A DNA stretch of 39,406 nucleotides from positions 1 to 39,406 of IMG/VR virus record IMGVR_UViG_3300029309_000101. The stretch is one strand, 5' to 3'. The stretch comes from a virus. The position numbers and the translations under genes are program-made. This document shows, piece after piece, positions 13,321 through 23,040 of the stretch. Every line of letters begins with the position of its first letter. Position 1 is the first letter of the stretch. Below the pieces are notes generated by a model. The model ran no database searches, was not told the origin of the DNA, and worked only from the letters and a program-made list of their open reading frames with translations.

Positions 13321-14469
13321 TTAAAGCTCCGCAGAAAAGGATACATGAGCATCTGCTTGATCTGTTATAATCATAGCAGCGTGTCCAGCAGACCTTCCAG
13401 TTATACCATTAGAACTGTTAGCATTTAATCCAACAGCATTATCCCCTGTGTTCCAAAGTTGACCAAATGTATCAAAGGGATCACTACTACCATTAGAATA
13501 TACACGAAAATAATTTGAAGAATTTGATACGTCTAAAGAAGGTGTGGTTCTCATTGTGCAAGGAAAATGGATAACAGGAAAAACGTCATTAGCTTGGTAT
13601 ATAGCAGCTATACCTATATTTCTCCCTGCAGCACCAGAAGCATGTCTATAGTAATACCTCTGACATAAAGCAAGCTCCTGACCGAATGATTTAAACTCAA
13701 AATCTGTTGCCACGCTGCCTACTTCTAATTGAACTCCAGCAAGTTGCAATGTAGCTCCATTTGTAGCTAGTAAATCAGTACAACTACTATGAGTAAAATC
13801 ATTTGACCCTATCCATGTACTAAGAGAGGATACGTCAAAATCCGAACCGCCTGCAACTGCAAAAGTTATTCGCATACCTATTCCGCTTGTTTGAAGCCAA
13901 GTTCCAGAAGTATCTCCAGTAATTGTAATTGTTTTTTTCTCCCAAGTATCTGCTGAAGATATTGTGTAAGTATTTACATTTGTCCTGTTATAAGCATTAT
14001 TTCTAAAAGCTACAGGGAAAGTTCCTGTTATGCTTGCCTTTACAAAAAATGATAAAGTTATAGTTTTTGCTGCACTTGAACCAAAGTTTAAATGGTTCAT
14101 ATTTAATCCTTCTATATAATGACTAACTTCTTGAAATTCTCCTGTGCCAACTGTTAAAGCAGAGAGTGAAGTTACTTTATAGCTTTTATAAAAGCCATCT
14201 GGAGAATCACTTACTTGTTGAACTTTAAACTTCCCTGCTGTATTTATGACATTCACCCATCTATCAAGAGTATATCCACCATTTACTGCTGGATTAACCT
14301 CTGAACCATTATTTCTTTGATCTTGAGAAAAATCTCCGTTAATTATTAAATTTCTATTACTTAGGTTATTAGTAATATTGGCAGTACACGTTCCATCAGA
14401 ATTATTTATCGTGATGGCTGCATCTGTCGAGCCTACCCCTTTTATCGAATTTACTTTGATTTCACTCAT
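13321..14469 (-). CDS. Tail fibre / receptor-binding protein
   Basis: 382 aa. N-terminal beta-prism-like start (MSEIKVNSIKGVGSTDAAIT), then NRNLIINGDFSQDQRNNG and a long beta-rich domain with WEKKTITITGDTSGTW and LQLAGVQLEVGSVATDFEF. These are hallmarks of tail-fibre adhesins in marine phage genomes, probably carbohydrate-binding jelly rolls. It overlaps the small accessory gene upstream (ATGA) and is followed by a 60-aa partner. Third and largest fibre module in the region. Confidence 0.7.
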   Translation of the reverse strand: MSEIKVNSIKGVGSTDAAITINNSDGTCTANITNNLSNRNLIINGDFSQDQRNNGSEVNPAVNGGYTLDRWVNVINTAGKFKVQQVSDSPDGFYKSYKVTSLSALTVGTGEFQEVSHYIEGLNMNHLNFGSSAAKTITLSFFVKASITGTFPVAFRNNAYNRTNVNTYTISSADTWEKKTITITGDTSGTWLQTSGIGMRITFAVAGGSDFDVSSLSTWIGSNDFTHSSCTDLLATNGATLQLAGVQLEVGSVATDFEFKSFGQELALCQRYYYRHASGAAGRNIGIAAIYQANDVFPVIHFPCTMRTTPSLDVSNSSNYFRVYSNGSSDPFDTFGQLWNTGDNAVGLNANSSNGITGRSAGHAAMIITDQADAHVSFSAEL

Positions 14470-14780
14470 GGTTTTGGATACTTGTCTTTAATAGCTTTAA
14501 TTGTAGCTTTCCAGCCATCTATCCCATTATGGTATATATCGTCTAATTGACTAGCATAATCAGGATATTCTGCCCTTCGCTTAGATTTATAACTATCATT
14601 TTCTAAATCCCAAGCATCTTGTAACGCTTTTAATCCATCAGTACATTGCTTTTCTGTAGGTTTAGAACCTCCATCATGCACTATAAGATTTGCATAAATT
14701 TTATTTTTTGAATCACTCCAACCAAACCATTGTCCTGTACGAACTTTTATTAAATAATCCTCAATATGTGTTGGCCTCAT
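14466..14780 (-). CDS. Fibre accessory/assembly-type protein
   Basis: 104 aa. The C terminus RRAEYPDYASQLDDIYHNGI, then IKAIKDKYPKP, is the pattern I know from short proteins next to cyanophage tail fibres. The N-terminal part (QWFGWSDSKNKIYANLIVHD) is beta-like. A similar 104-aa protein follows the neighbouring fibre (15399-15713), so the pair looks like a repeated accessory module. Role probably fibre assembly, not proven. Confidence 0.6.
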   Translation of the reverse strand: MRPTHIEDYLIKVRTGQWFGWSDSKNKIYANLIVHDGGSKPTEKQCTDGLKALQDAWDLENDSYKSKRRAEYPDYASQLDDIYHNGIDGWKATIKAIKDKYPKP

Positions 14781-14781
14781 T

Positions 14782-15396
14782 CTAAGTATCTCCTAAACGA
14801 ATAAATTTAATTGATGTAAGATCTCTAGTTGAAGAGCCTTTCCACTCAGTTGTACTAGTTGTTTCTACTCTTAATAAAATTTTTCTTGTAGAGGTATCTG
14901 TAACATCATAAAAACATGAACAAGTAATATTTGTATAATAGCCATTTCCAGAGGTACTATCATAACCTTCAGCTACTAGTGTACCAGTAGCGTTATCTTT
15001 TATTGCTAATCCAACATAAGTTCTTGCGTTATCTGCATTTGCAATCGTAGTTGCTGATAAATAATAAACACCTGTAGATGGGAAAGTAAATACTCCACTT
15101 GATTCAGTCATTCCAGTACCTATATGTGAGGCATAATCATCAGATCTTTCCCAATTAGCTGTGAGATCAGAAGCACCTCCCTCGTAAGCCGTAGTTAGTC
15201 TCCACGAATCTGCTTCAGTTATTCCACCGCCAGCAGCATCAAATGATAAATTTCCCGACCCATCAGTTTTCATAAACTGACCAGCAGATCCATCAGCATT
15301 TGGTAATCTAAAAGTTACATCAGATGCAGGGTTAGAACTAGGTGCAGCTATTATGCTTGAATTACCACCGCTATGTTTTAATTTGATCTGGCTCAT
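14782..15396 (-). CDS. Tail fibre-like protein with C1q-like C terminus
   Basis: 204 aa. The N terminus (MSQIKLKHSGGNSSIIAAPS, then FRLPNADGSAGQFMKTDGSG) is the standard collar of short marine phage fibres. The C-terminal half has SSGVFTFPSTGVYYLSATTI and a final FIRLGD, resembling the jelly-roll repeat of C1q/TNF-like domains. Probably a trimeric fibre tip contacting the cell surface. Small accessory proteins are encoded on both sides. Confidence 0.65.
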   Translation of the reverse strand: MSQIKLKHSGGNSSIIAAPSSNPASDVTFRLPNADGSAGQFMKTDGSGNLSFDAAGGGITEADSWRLTTAYEGGASDLTANWERSDDYASHIGTGMTESSGVFTFPSTGVYYLSATTIANADNARTYVGLAIKDNATGTLVAEGYDSTSGNGYYTNITCSCFYDVTDTSTRKILLRVETTSTTEWKGSSTRDLTSIKFIRLGDT

Positions 15397-15398
15397 AA

Positions 15399-15713
15399 TT
15401 AGCTAGGTTTTGGATTGTCAGCTTTTACCTTTTCACAGGCAGCGTAATATGCTTCTAGTTTAGTCGAATCTCCCTTACTATTCCAATACATAGCGTCTGC
15501 AAAATCTCCTAATGATGGATATAAACGTTGCCTGTCTGTTTTATACTTAACAGCAGCAGCTTCAGCGTCAAGCGTGGTTCGTGCAGCATCTATTTTGCTT
15601 TGATCTAAAGTAATAGATTTACCATCTTTATCAAAAACTCCAGTTTCATTATTTATACGAGCTACTACCCCTTCATAGGCTTTATGGATTGCTTCGTGAT
15701 CGTAATTTGTCAT
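15399..15713 (-). CDS. Fibre accessory/assembly-type protein
   Basis: 104 aa, with DRQRLYPSLGDFADAMYWNS and the end VKADNPKPS, parallel to the 14466-14780 protein though diverged. It starts on the stop of the preceding fibre gene (TAATG) and precedes the next fibre by two bases. It could aid fibre folding, or be a virion protein; the evidence is context and similarity of the C-terminal pattern. Confidence 0.6.
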   Translation of the reverse strand: MTNYDHEAIHKAYEGVVARINNETGVFDKDGKSITLDQSKIDAARTTLDAEAAAVKYKTDRQRLYPSLGDFADAMYWNSKGDSTKLEAYYAACEKVKADNPKPS

Positions 15714-16402
15714 TATGGTTCTACCTCCATTGCTGTAATCCAGCTTGCAAAATTAGGATAGCCACTTTGATTTGAATCACCTACAATTCTATTTAAGTAG
15801 TATGTACCAGCCGAACTTAAACCTGCAAAATACATAAACTGAAGAGTATAAGTAATTGCACTTGTAGTTCCAGCGGTGTCTGGAAAATTTGGAATACCAA
15901 ATGAATCTGGGGTATTACTAGCGTTAATATTACTTGTACCAGTTTTTGAAAATATTGGATTTCTATTACCTACTGCTGCTGGATAATAACTTGTTGACCC
16001 GCCACTAATTACTTTTTTTAATCTCGTAGTAAAACTTGATTGATCTGTTGAGTTACCTTCTCCAAAACCAAAAGCACTTACATAAATTATATTACTTGCA
16101 TTTGATGGAGTAATCGTTACAGCTAAAGATGAATCATGTGATCCTGTGCCAGATGTATCACAAGTAATTGATTCAAGAGCAGTAACTAAAGTTTTTTTAA
16201 CTTGTAAAACTTTACCTCCACCTGCACCAGTAACCCCACTATTTGTAATAGACATTCTTTCAACACCACCAGTTGAAAACTTGATAGTGTCAGCAGAAGG
16301 AAATGTTATACCAGTATTACTATCCGTTCCTGTTAACGCTGGGGCAGAAACTGTTCCATCAACCCCAGAAATACCAGTAGTGCCGTTAATGTTTAATGCC
16401 AT
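15713..16402 (-). CDS. Tail fibre protein
   Basis: 229 aa. MALNINGTTGISGVDGTVSA, then ITFPSADTIKFSTGGVERMS at residues about 32-51: this repeated opening is characteristic of tail fibres in marine phages. The C-terminal domain (from about residue 65) is beta-rich, with LAVTITPSNASNIIYVSAFG. First of three short fibre genes after the J-like gene and its neighbour; it likely attaches to the tail tip and contributes to host recognition. Confidence 0.7.
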   Translation of the reverse strand: MALNINGTTGISGVDGTVSAPALTGTDSNTGITFPSADTIKFSTGGVERMSITNSGVTGAGGGKVLQVKKTLVTALESITCDTSGTGSHDSSLAVTITPSNASNIIYVSAFGFGEGNSTDQSSFTTRLKKVISGGSTSYYPAAVGNRNPIFSKTGTSNINASNTPDSFGIPNFPDTAGTTSAITYTLQFMYFAGLSSAGTYYLNRIVGDSNQSGYPNFASWITAMEVEP

Positions 16403-16404
16403 AA

Positions 16405-16989
16405 TTACAAGATAACAAGTATTGCGCCACTTGGCACGGTCACGGTCACGCCGCTGTTTATAACAGGCGATACGGTGTGCGCATTTTTACCAGAAGTGAT
16501 CGAATACGATGTCGTTACATTTGTGTCCGACTCGAAGAACACCTCATCGCCGCCCGCGCCGGTTGCTCCCGCCCCGCCACCTACAGCAGCGAAAGCCGAG
16601 CCGTTATATATTTCTGCTGAACCTAAAGTACTGTTAAATCTTAGCTCTCCTGTTGCGGGACTTCCGGGACGCTGCGCCGTTGTACCAACTGGTATTTTTA
16701 GCGCGCCAGTATAGTTATGAACAACAGAACCAGTAAAAGTAGCTCCGGCTAAAGGTGCTAAACCAAAGTTTGTTGTACCTACCGGGCCTACAGTTACATA
16801 ACCATTATTACTTGCGTTTCTGATTTTTAAATTTCCATCTGATGTATCAACGTGCCATTGGTAGGCATAATTTGTTGTTAATGCACCAGAATTACTATTG
16901 TTAGAGGCAATAGCTTGCAAAACATTATTTATGTCGGCTCTCACCGCGGAGCCAGTTCCGTTATCAATTACAAAATCATGTTGAGCCAT
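16405..16989 (-). CDS. Tail fibre-like protein downstream of J
   Basis: 194 aa. MAQHDFVIDNGTGSAVRADI, then LQAIASNNSNSG and QWHVDTSDGNLKIRNASNNG form a conserved N-terminal head seen, as I recall, in cyanophage fibre proteins. A Gly-rich bend (GGGAGATGAGG) precedes a short beta C-terminal piece ending AILVIL. It follows the J-like gene by five bases. By eye it is more G+C-rich than the fibre genes after it, suggesting it belongs to the core tail and they are later additions. Confidence 0.65.
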   Translation of the reverse strand: MAQHDFVIDNGTGSAVRADINNVLQAIASNNSNSGALTTNYAYQWHVDTSDGNLKIRNASNNGYVTVGPVGTTNFGLAPLAGATFTGSVVHNYTGALKIPVGTTAQRPGSPATGELRFNSTLGSAEIYNGSAFAAVGGGAGATGAGGDEVFFESDTNVTTSYSITSGKNAHTVSPVINSGVTVTVPSGAILVIL

Positions 16990-16994
16990 GGCGT

Positions 16995-19900
16995 TTAGGT
17001 TCCTTTACCAAATCCTACCGCTTGATAGTTGAAATTTCTATCTATACTAGCATTTGATGAATTTTTAAAGTGTACTGTAAAGCCTGTTGAGGAAATATTT
17101 GACAAAACGAAATAATCTCCAGAGGCCATATTGCTTGCCGTTATTCCTACGCTTGGCAAACTACTATTGTTGCCACCAATAGCTGAAGTTCCTGTGAAAA
17201 ATGGAGAATCAAAAGTAACATTTTTCGCCCCGGCTCCTGATGCTATCTCTGTGTTGCTCTGTTCTGTTCTTCTTTGGAAAGATGCCGTATAACCTAACTG
17301 GGTTACTTTAATATCCTGTGCGGGGTCATTTGAGTTCAAAACAGCACGAAACTGAAAGCCTCTACCCTTAAATGTACCGTTGGCAAACTTTCTGAAATCT
17401 GTATAAGTTGGGGAACCGGAACCGGGATTATCGGAAGTGGTTCGTACAAATAGTTCTGCGTTAACGTCTACGGCCTCTGTGCCATCGAAGTTTGTCCATG
17501 TATCAAGATTTGCTGTTCTGGAATCGAAAAGGTCAGAGGGGTAGAAACCTTCAGTTAAAAAATGTCGTTTAAGATCAAGGCTAAATACAGCCCCAAGATC
17601 AAGTGTATCTTTGAAATCATAAGTTCCTGTTGGTACAATCCCACCGAAATCATCTAAAGAACCTATAAGGTCAAAGTTGGTAATCTGGTCAAAACTACCA
17701 CCTCCTACTAGGTTAAGGCTGTTTGTTGTCGCGTCAAAAGCTACGTTCGTTAAAGTACCCTGATATTTTGGATTATCTAAATCTTCCCTGCGCGTTTGAC
17801 TTACCAAAACACCTTGAGTATCAGGTAGATCAACAATTACTGAAGTCTCCCCTGCGCTAAAACGTCCTCCATCATCTTGGAATTTTAGAATATATTCTCC
17901 TTCAATTAACGGTACAACCGCAGAGGTAGTATTTCCAGCAAGCCCCGGTATGAGATCAACTGCATTGGTAAAAGTTCCGCTACCATTTGTTAACGTGCTG
18001 TGTCGTACATAAACACGCCCGCCATGAATAACGTCAACGTCTGTTGATAAATCCCAGTTAAGTCGAATATTTTTTGAATCTACTGGCTCAGATGTTAAAT
18101 TTTGTACGTTCCCCGGTACAGCAGTTTTGCCGACAGCGTTAAAAGTTGTATCAGTTGAAGTTGCGCTGATTTCTAGTGCAGCATTGTAACTAAATACTTG
18201 TATTTCGTAAGTACCTGCTTCAGTATTGAATATTTCAAAATCAGGTCTTGAAACTGTTTGACTTGTATAGTTGCCATTATTAAAACGATAATTAACTTGA
18301 TATTGTGTAACGCCGAGTATCGGTTGCCAACTTATGATTAATTTTGCTACCGCCTGATTATTTATTTCTACAATTTTTTCAGAAACAGTTAAAGCATTTG
18401 GGGGGTCAGAGGGCTGGTTCAGAACAGAAACTGTTCTATCAGGTAAAGAAATATCTTGTTCAATAAACGCATATTTTTCATTAACGTACGAAAGCGCTGA
18501 AATGGTGTAATTAATTCCTTCATTTTCTTGAACGTCTATAACTCTAAATTTTTGTGCCAATATCGCAGAATTTTGAATTAGCCAAACTGTGTTTACGTTT
18601 GGGGTTGTTGATAATGCGCTTTCTAAAGTGACGACAGCACCAGAAACCCCTGTTACATTCTTGGTTTCAACTGTCCCATCGGGCATAATTATGCTCATTG
18701 TTGGATTATTTGTTGTAGGTAAATCTGTAGCTGAAGTATCATCTACTGTTATTTGAGTTGTTGTTGCAGCGTTTACCCTGCCTGATCTTCTAACCCCTGC
18801 CCTAACTGGGTCATTGATTTCTATTACGCTACCCGGTCTAACGACAATACCAGAATCTATTGAGGTATTAAAGTTCACAACTTCACTTTCATTATTTTCG
18901 CTGAAAAGTATCGCCCGCCCGAATCTGTTCGCCTGACCACGAGAAGTACAAGCAAAAGCCCTAACTTGTTTAACAACAGTACCTATCTTGTTAATCAACG
19001 CGCTATCTTCTACAACTTCATAATCAATGTCCTGTGAGTCCATGTTGTAATACGCCACAGAAACAACACTATGTCTTGTTTTTAAACTACTACCAGAATA
19101 TTTAAAACCCTCTTCGTCTACATTTGCCAAACTGAAAAGGTAACTTGCATCAGTTGGTTTATCTTGAGTTATGGTAATCGTACCAGCCGACCAGATCGGC
19201 ATACAGCGCATAACCCCAGCAAGTTCATTTATGAGATCGAAAGCCTCGTTAGAGTTCTGAATATTTACGTTGCATGAAAACCTTGCTTCTTGTCCTCCCC
19301 TGCCATCATTAACCAAAGTATTTGCAAACTTGGAAGCCTCTACGAAAGAAAATAAATCTAAATTTCCGTCAACGATATGATCGCCAAAACCATAACGTGT
19401 ATTTGTGATGAGGTCGAGCAATATTAATGCTGGGCAACTTGTCCATTGGGCTGCGCCCATAGTGCCATTAAAAATGTAGTTGGCGGGATAAACGACCCTT
19501 CCAGTAGCAAGGTCGATTGTTGGCGTCCCAGAGCCGCCAGCGCCAGCGCCCGGAATCCTTACCTTGATTCCTCTTAGCCTAAATTTTCTCCTTGGTATTG
19601 AACTGAACTGCTGTGAATCTAATCTTAATGAAAGATACGCAGAGTTTGCGTAAACCTGTTTGTCGTCTATGATTTCAGCAAAGCTAGTCCATTGAAAAGC
19701 ATTAATTAAACTTGAACTTGTTGAATCAGCCGTAACTCTAAGCACTCTTATATCTACAGGAAAAGTACCAGTTAAATTAATTCTGTATTCTTTTTGGTAC
19801 GCGTCAGCGGTTCGTCCTGTAATGGTATCTGAAATAATATCTGAAAATCCACCGCTGTTATATTGAACTTGAATTTTTAAATCTACGCTAGAACCAAGCA

Positions 19901-20390
19901 AATCGCCTTTGTCTGTTGCTTCTTGTATCTGGGGAAAAGTTATAACAATTTTTGCTGCATCTACATCACTATTAGTTAATGATCTTGTAACAGGACTAGC
20001 AGCAGTAACATTCACACCAACAGAGGTTATAGATTCGCTAGATTCTATTCCACTCATTGCGGTTTGATTGGAAGTCCCGAAACGCGCGTCAAAACCTACG
20101 TCTTGAAAATTAAAATCTGTTGTAGCTGGACTAGCTGAATTAGCAGTTGATTTTAGTATTGGCGTATCGTTCAAAAATATATCTTTTTTGAAAGCATTGT
20201 TATATGCAGCGGTTCCTTTTGTAAGACCTTCTTTAGAAGCACTAGCCGAACCCTCTATTTCTCCCTCAGAAACAAGATCGAGTAAAGTAGCAAACTGCTT
20301 GCTGTGGAGTGTATCTGGCGTTCTTGTTGGTTGAGGTGGCGTAGGCGGTGGGGGTGGGCCGCCTGAACCTCTAATAATTTTCTTATTCAT
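16995..20390 (-). CDS. Tail tip host-specificity protein, lambda J-like
   Basis: 1131 aa, nearly the length of lambda J. Pro-rich start (GGPPPPPTPPQP), then LHSKQFATLLDLVSEGEIEG (residues about 28-47) matching J's conserved N-terminal TLLDLISEGPIEG-type motif. A central J domain contains IKVRIPG and YGFGDHIVDGNLDL, then two fibronectin III-like units (about 670-870: WQPILGVTQYQVNY, IRLNWDLSTDVDVI), then a beta-rich end (about 900-1131). J forms the central tail tip and in lambda binds the receptor. It overlaps the I-like gene upstream by four bases. Confidence 0.9.
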   Translation of the reverse strand: MNKKIIRGSGGPPPPPTPPQPTRTPDTLHSKQFATLLDLVSEGEIEGSASASKEGLTKGTAAYNNAFKKDIFLNDTPILKSTANSASPATTDFNFQDVGFDARFGTSNQTAMSGIESSESITSVGVNVTAASPVTRSLTNSDVDAAKIVITFPQIQEATDKGDLLGSSVDLKIQVQYNSGGFSDIISDTITGRTADAYQKEYRINLTGTFPVDIRVLRVTADSTSSSLINAFQWTSFAEIIDDKQVYANSAYLSLRLDSQQFSSIPRRKFRLRGIKVRIPGAGAGGSGTPTIDLATGRVVYPANYIFNGTMGAAQWTSCPALILLDLITNTRYGFGDHIVDGNLDLFSFVEASKFANTLVNDGRGGQEARFSCNVNIQNSNEAFDLINELAGVMRCMPIWSAGTITITQDKPTDASYLFSLANVDEEGFKYSGSSLKTRHSVVSVAYYNMDSQDIDYEVVEDSALINKIGTVVKQVRAFACTSRGQANRFGRAILFSENNESEVVNFNTSIDSGIVVRPGSVIEINDPVRAGVRRSGRVNAATTTQITVDDTSATDLPTTNNPTMSIIMPDGTVETKNVTGVSGAVVTLESALSTTPNVNTVWLIQNSAILAQKFRVIDVQENEGINYTISALSYVNEKYAFIEQDISLPDRTVSVLNQPSDPPNALTVSEKIVEINNQAVAKLIISWQPILGVTQYQVNYRFNNGNYTSQTVSRPDFEIFNTEAGTYEIQVFSYNAALEISATSTDTTFNAVGKTAVPGNVQNLTSEPVDSKNIRLNWDLSTDVDVIHGGRVYVRHSTLTNGSGTFTNAVDLIPGLAGNTTSAVVPLIEGEYILKFQDDGGRFSAGETSVIVDLPDTQGVLVSQTRREDLDNPKYQGTLTNVAFDATTNSLNLVGGGSFDQITNFDLIGSLDDFGGIVPTGTYDFKDTLDLGAVFSLDLKRHFLTEGFYPSDLFDSRTANLDTWTNFDGTEAVDVNAELFVRTTSDNPGSGSPTYTDFRKFANGTFKGRGFQFRAVLNSNDPAQDIKVTQLGYTASFQRRTEQSNTEIASGAGAKNVTFDSPFFTGTSAIGGNNSSLPSVGITASNMASGDYFVLSNISSTGFTVHFKNSSNASIDRNFNYQAVGFGKGT

Positions 20391-21007
20391 GCTGAAACTT
20401 GGTGCGTATCAACACCAGCTGAAATTACAACTGACCCGGTGAAAATTTCTCCATATACCAAAGGTACAGGAGTGCCAGCCCTGCTAGTATTTTGTGTGCC
20501 ACTAAAACCGAATGAAATTCTTGGGTCATTAGGCGATGAAAATTCTGGCATTTTTGGCTTTGGAAAAAGCATATCTGAAACACCGCCAAGAACCATTGAA
20601 GCACCTATAGCACTAGTCAAAGTACCAATACCAGTTAATATACCACCTTTGACAGCGGCAGCACCTCCAAGACCAAAAGTACCAAACATACCAGCACCGG
20701 GAAAAAGGAAAGAAGCACCAATTAAAGCAGCACCAGTTAAAATTCTACCCATATTACCCCCCGCGCCAGTTACAACTGGGACAATATGTACTGTTGATTG
20801 GCCTATTGGGTCGTTTATTTGTGTTTCGTCTATCTGATCTTGGTTGATTAATACCTTATATGTATTGTCGGCCATGTGTTTTTCTAGCTCAGGAAAATTA
20901 GTTATAAGAAATCTCATAGTTTGGCCTACGCTATTAACGTGTGCCTCTAACTCTTCGTACCCTAAAAAATCTTTTAAAGGCCCATAAAATTTAATTTTCT
21001 TTAACAT
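20387..21007 (-). CDS. Tail assembly protein, lambda I-like
   Basis: 206 aa. N-terminal ubiquitin-like domain ([20 protein letters not shown] and [14 protein letters not shown]), a Gly/Ala-rich hydrophobic middle ([20 protein letters not shown]), and a C-terminal part ([20 protein letters not shown], then VPLVYGE) typical of the lambda I/tail-assembly family that works with K and J. It lies between the K-like and J-like genes and overlaps both, the usual lambda order. Confidence 0.85.
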   Translation of the reverse strand: MLKKIKFYGPLKDFLGYEELEAHVNSVGQTMRFLITNFPELEKHMADNTYKVLINQDQIDETQINDPIGQSTVHIVPVVTGAGGNMGRILTGAALIGASFLFPGAGMFGTFGLGGAAAVKGGILTGIGTLTSAIGASMVLGGVSDMLFPKPKMPEFSSPNDPRISFGFSGTQNTSRAGTPVPLVYGEIFTGSVVISAGVDTHQVSA

Positions 21008-21698
21008 AACGTAGCCTTTTACCTGTACATTTTAACAGCCATTCAGAATATGGCTCTCTTGAACTCAGCCTATCGGCCAAATGGTGTAAAACTTCTCCAC
21101 CTAAAAAGATTGCAACATGATTTAATCCGGGGTGCAAGATCGACATAAATAACAAATCGCCTTTTTCTAATTTTTCATCGGCCCTTAGTTCTCTAAAACC
21201 AGTACGCCAAGCGCAACTTTCAAACATTGGATTTTTTAAAAACTCTTCTGGGGTAACAGGTCTTTCCCAATCTCTAAGCTCAATATTTTTTTCTTCTTTA
21301 TACCAATCTCTGACAAGGCTCCAACAATCTGTTACGCCCCAACACCAAGGACGACCAATTAGAGGGGGTTTGTAACCTGTAGGCTCACAATATCCCCATT
21401 TTTCTGTTTTTGGATTAACAATATGCCAAGGAATCCCACTATCTTCACAACTGATCTTATCGGCCTCGCTGGGGGCTGGGGGCGTACTTGGGTGTGAATG
21501 TACTATCGCAACGATTTCACCCGCGTTATCGGCCTTTACATAGTCAACCGGGTCCAAAATAAAACATTGTTGTTGCGTCATAGATAAATTTCCGCAAGGA
21601 AAATATGTTTTTTTCCCTTTTTTAATAATCAACAAACCTACACTTTCTTTAGGGTCTTGCTCCTTTGCGTGTTCTAATGCCGCAATTTTCCAATCCAT
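20991..21698 (-). CDS. Lambda K-like JAB + NlpC/P60 peptidase
   Basis: 235 aa with two catalytic domains. JAB/MPN metallopeptidase: E18 (KESVGLL), then [14 protein letters not shown] with H67, H69 and D80, the complete JAMM set. NlpC/P60 cysteine peptidase: [13 protein letters not shown] with C125, LNHVAIFLG with H194, and LHH at 205-206. Lambda K has the same architecture; it acts at the tail tip and probably cuts peptidoglycan peptide bonds during DNA entry. Its start overlaps the L-like stop (TAATG). It is the only clear wall-active enzyme in the window. Confidence 0.9.
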   Translation of the reverse strand: MDWKIAALEHAKEQDPKESVGLLIIKKGKKTYFPCGNLSMTQQQCFILDPVDYVKADNAGEIVAIVHSHPSTPPAPSEADKISCEDSGIPWHIVNPKTEKWGYCEPTGYKPPLIGRPWCWGVTDCWSLVRDWYKEEKNIELRDWERPVTPEEFLKNPMFESCAWRTGFRELRADEKLEKGDLLFMSILHPGLNHVAIFLGGEVLHHLADRLSSREPYSEWLLKCTGKRLRYVKEN

Positions 21699-22696
21699 TA
21701 TCCAGTAACCAAACCGATTGAAGGAAACTCAGCCCGAGTGCATTGTCTTTTTGGTGCTCTAACGCCAGCCATGTCACTTGGGGCGGCTAATTCAAAACTG
21801 ACAACTTCTCTGTTTTCTGATGCTTTTCTATCAATCTGAAATATTTCTCTTGGGTATTCTGCCGTTGGGTCTGGTGTACCTAGTGGATTGACTTGAGTTG
21901 TTGTAGAGCTAGTTGTTGTTGAAGTTGTAGTATTAGGATTATTCATTGTGATTGTATTACCCATAGCATTTCCATGGACTGTACAGTAATATCTCAAATC
22001 TGATGGTGCATCTGGATATGGAGGTTGAAAAGTTACAGAACTGCCAGCAGAACCTTGCGTTCCAGCAACAGTAACGCCTGTTGAATATGAATCACCTGAA
22101 TTTCGTTTTATTCTTAGTGGGTGTCCACTATTTGAAGAATCTGACTGATCAAAAATGTAAGTTGACCCACGTTTCATAGTTATAACTGGATTATTTACAC
22201 CATTCAAAAGAAATATATTTACACCTCCGACATTTTGAACCGTTACCGTATAAGTAACTGTCTCTCCGTCTGCTGGGTCGGCAATCGTTGTTGTGGTAGT
22301 GGTTGTAGTAACTGTAGGTTCAAAGTTGATAGCGTCCAAAAATTTTGCCTGTGTCCTGATTCTTGTAAAAGTTGCCCCGGTCAAATCATTACCAACAGTT
22401 GTACCATTTACGTTTAAAAGTATTGCTGAAATAGTTCCCAAGGCATTACTTATTGTGACGGTAGGGCGTGGAATCTGGCCACGCTTGTATGCAAAACCCT
22501 CCGCTTCAACTGGAAACCTTAAATACTCATTGCCAGCCCAGACAATTTTTCCATTTGCATTAAGGTTAGAACCAGCGTGAAATCTATAGGTTGTTGCGGA
22601 ACCATGTAGCGTTGCATCGGTTGTGATTGTGAAAAGCTCAATTACAGCACTAGGATTGACGTTCTGTAAATCGCTAATAATACCCGCTGTACTCAA
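21698..22696 (-). CDS. Tail tip protein, lambda L-like, with inserted cupredoxin-like domain
   Basis: 332 aa. Residues 1-127 match the lambda L N-terminal part ([40 protein letters not shown]). After a Thr run (about 128-137) comes a cupredoxin-like domain (about 145-252), then a Thr/Ser linker (about 256-268), then L resumes ([30 protein letters not shown]). The insert carries H192 (GHP) and [11 protein letters not shown] with C238, H241 and M245, the His-Cys-His-Met set of type-1 copper sites. The Cys-rich end of lambda L (its Fe-S region) is missing; the protein stops after one Cys. The stop couples to the K-like start, so the short end appears natural. Confidence 0.85.
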   Translation of the reverse strand: MSTAGIISDLQNVNPSAVIELFTITTDATLHGSATTYRFHAGSNLNANGKIVWAGNEYLRFPVEAEGFAYKRGQIPRPTVTISNALGTISAILLNVNGTTVGNDLTGATFTRIRTQAKFLDAINFEPTVTTTTTTTTIADPADGETVTYTVTVQNVGGVNIFLLNGVNNPVITMKRGSTYIFDQSDSSNSGHPLRIKRNSGDSYSTGVTVAGTQGSAGSSVTFQPPYPDAPSDLRYYCTVHGNAMGNTITMNNPNTTTSTTTSSTTTQVNPLGTPDPTAEYPREIFQIDRKASENREVVSFELAAPSDMAGVRAPKRQCTRAEFPSIGLVTG

Positions 22697-23040
22697 GGCT
22701 CAAACACCTCCCGAAACGTAGTATTAATTCTTGCTCTGTTTAAATAAGTTATAGTTTTTGACCAACTATCACAAACAAATTTCTGGCTTGATGATTCTCC
22801 CGGTGCTGTGAAATCGAAACTCGCATTATCGCTTGCTCTTGCGTCCAAAAATGTTTCTATTGTATCTGCGTCCGTTTCGCTGACTTCAAATGTAAGTGTA
22901 TAAATTTTGGGGTTTTTATGCGCTGCAAGGCCAAATGTAATTCTATGCTCGTAACCGTCAGCAAACTGTATAACTTTTTTTACTGGGGAACTACGTTTGA
23001 CAACGCCATATTGAGGATTGATCGAGGGAAAAGTAGCCAT
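22693..23040 (-). CDS. Minor tail protein, lambda M-like
   Basis: 115 aa. KKVIQFADGYEHRITFGLAA (residues about 21-40) and FDFTAPGESSSQKFVCDSWS match the lambda M pattern (RKVRFGDGYSQR and a Trp/Cys segment near the end). M lies between tape measure and L in the tail-tip assembly pathway. It overlaps L by four bases and starts on the tape-measure stop (TAATG). Confidence 0.85.
   Translation of the reverse strand: MATFPSINPQYGVVKRSSPVKKVIQFADGYEHRITFGLAAHKNPKIYTLTFEVSETDADTIETFLDARASDNASFDFTAPGESSSQKFVCDSWSKTITYLNRARINTTFREVFEP

Noticed and set aside
20991-21698. Two-domain JAB-NlpC protein as a novel fusion
   Set aside because: Lambda K has the same architecture and position, so it is expected.
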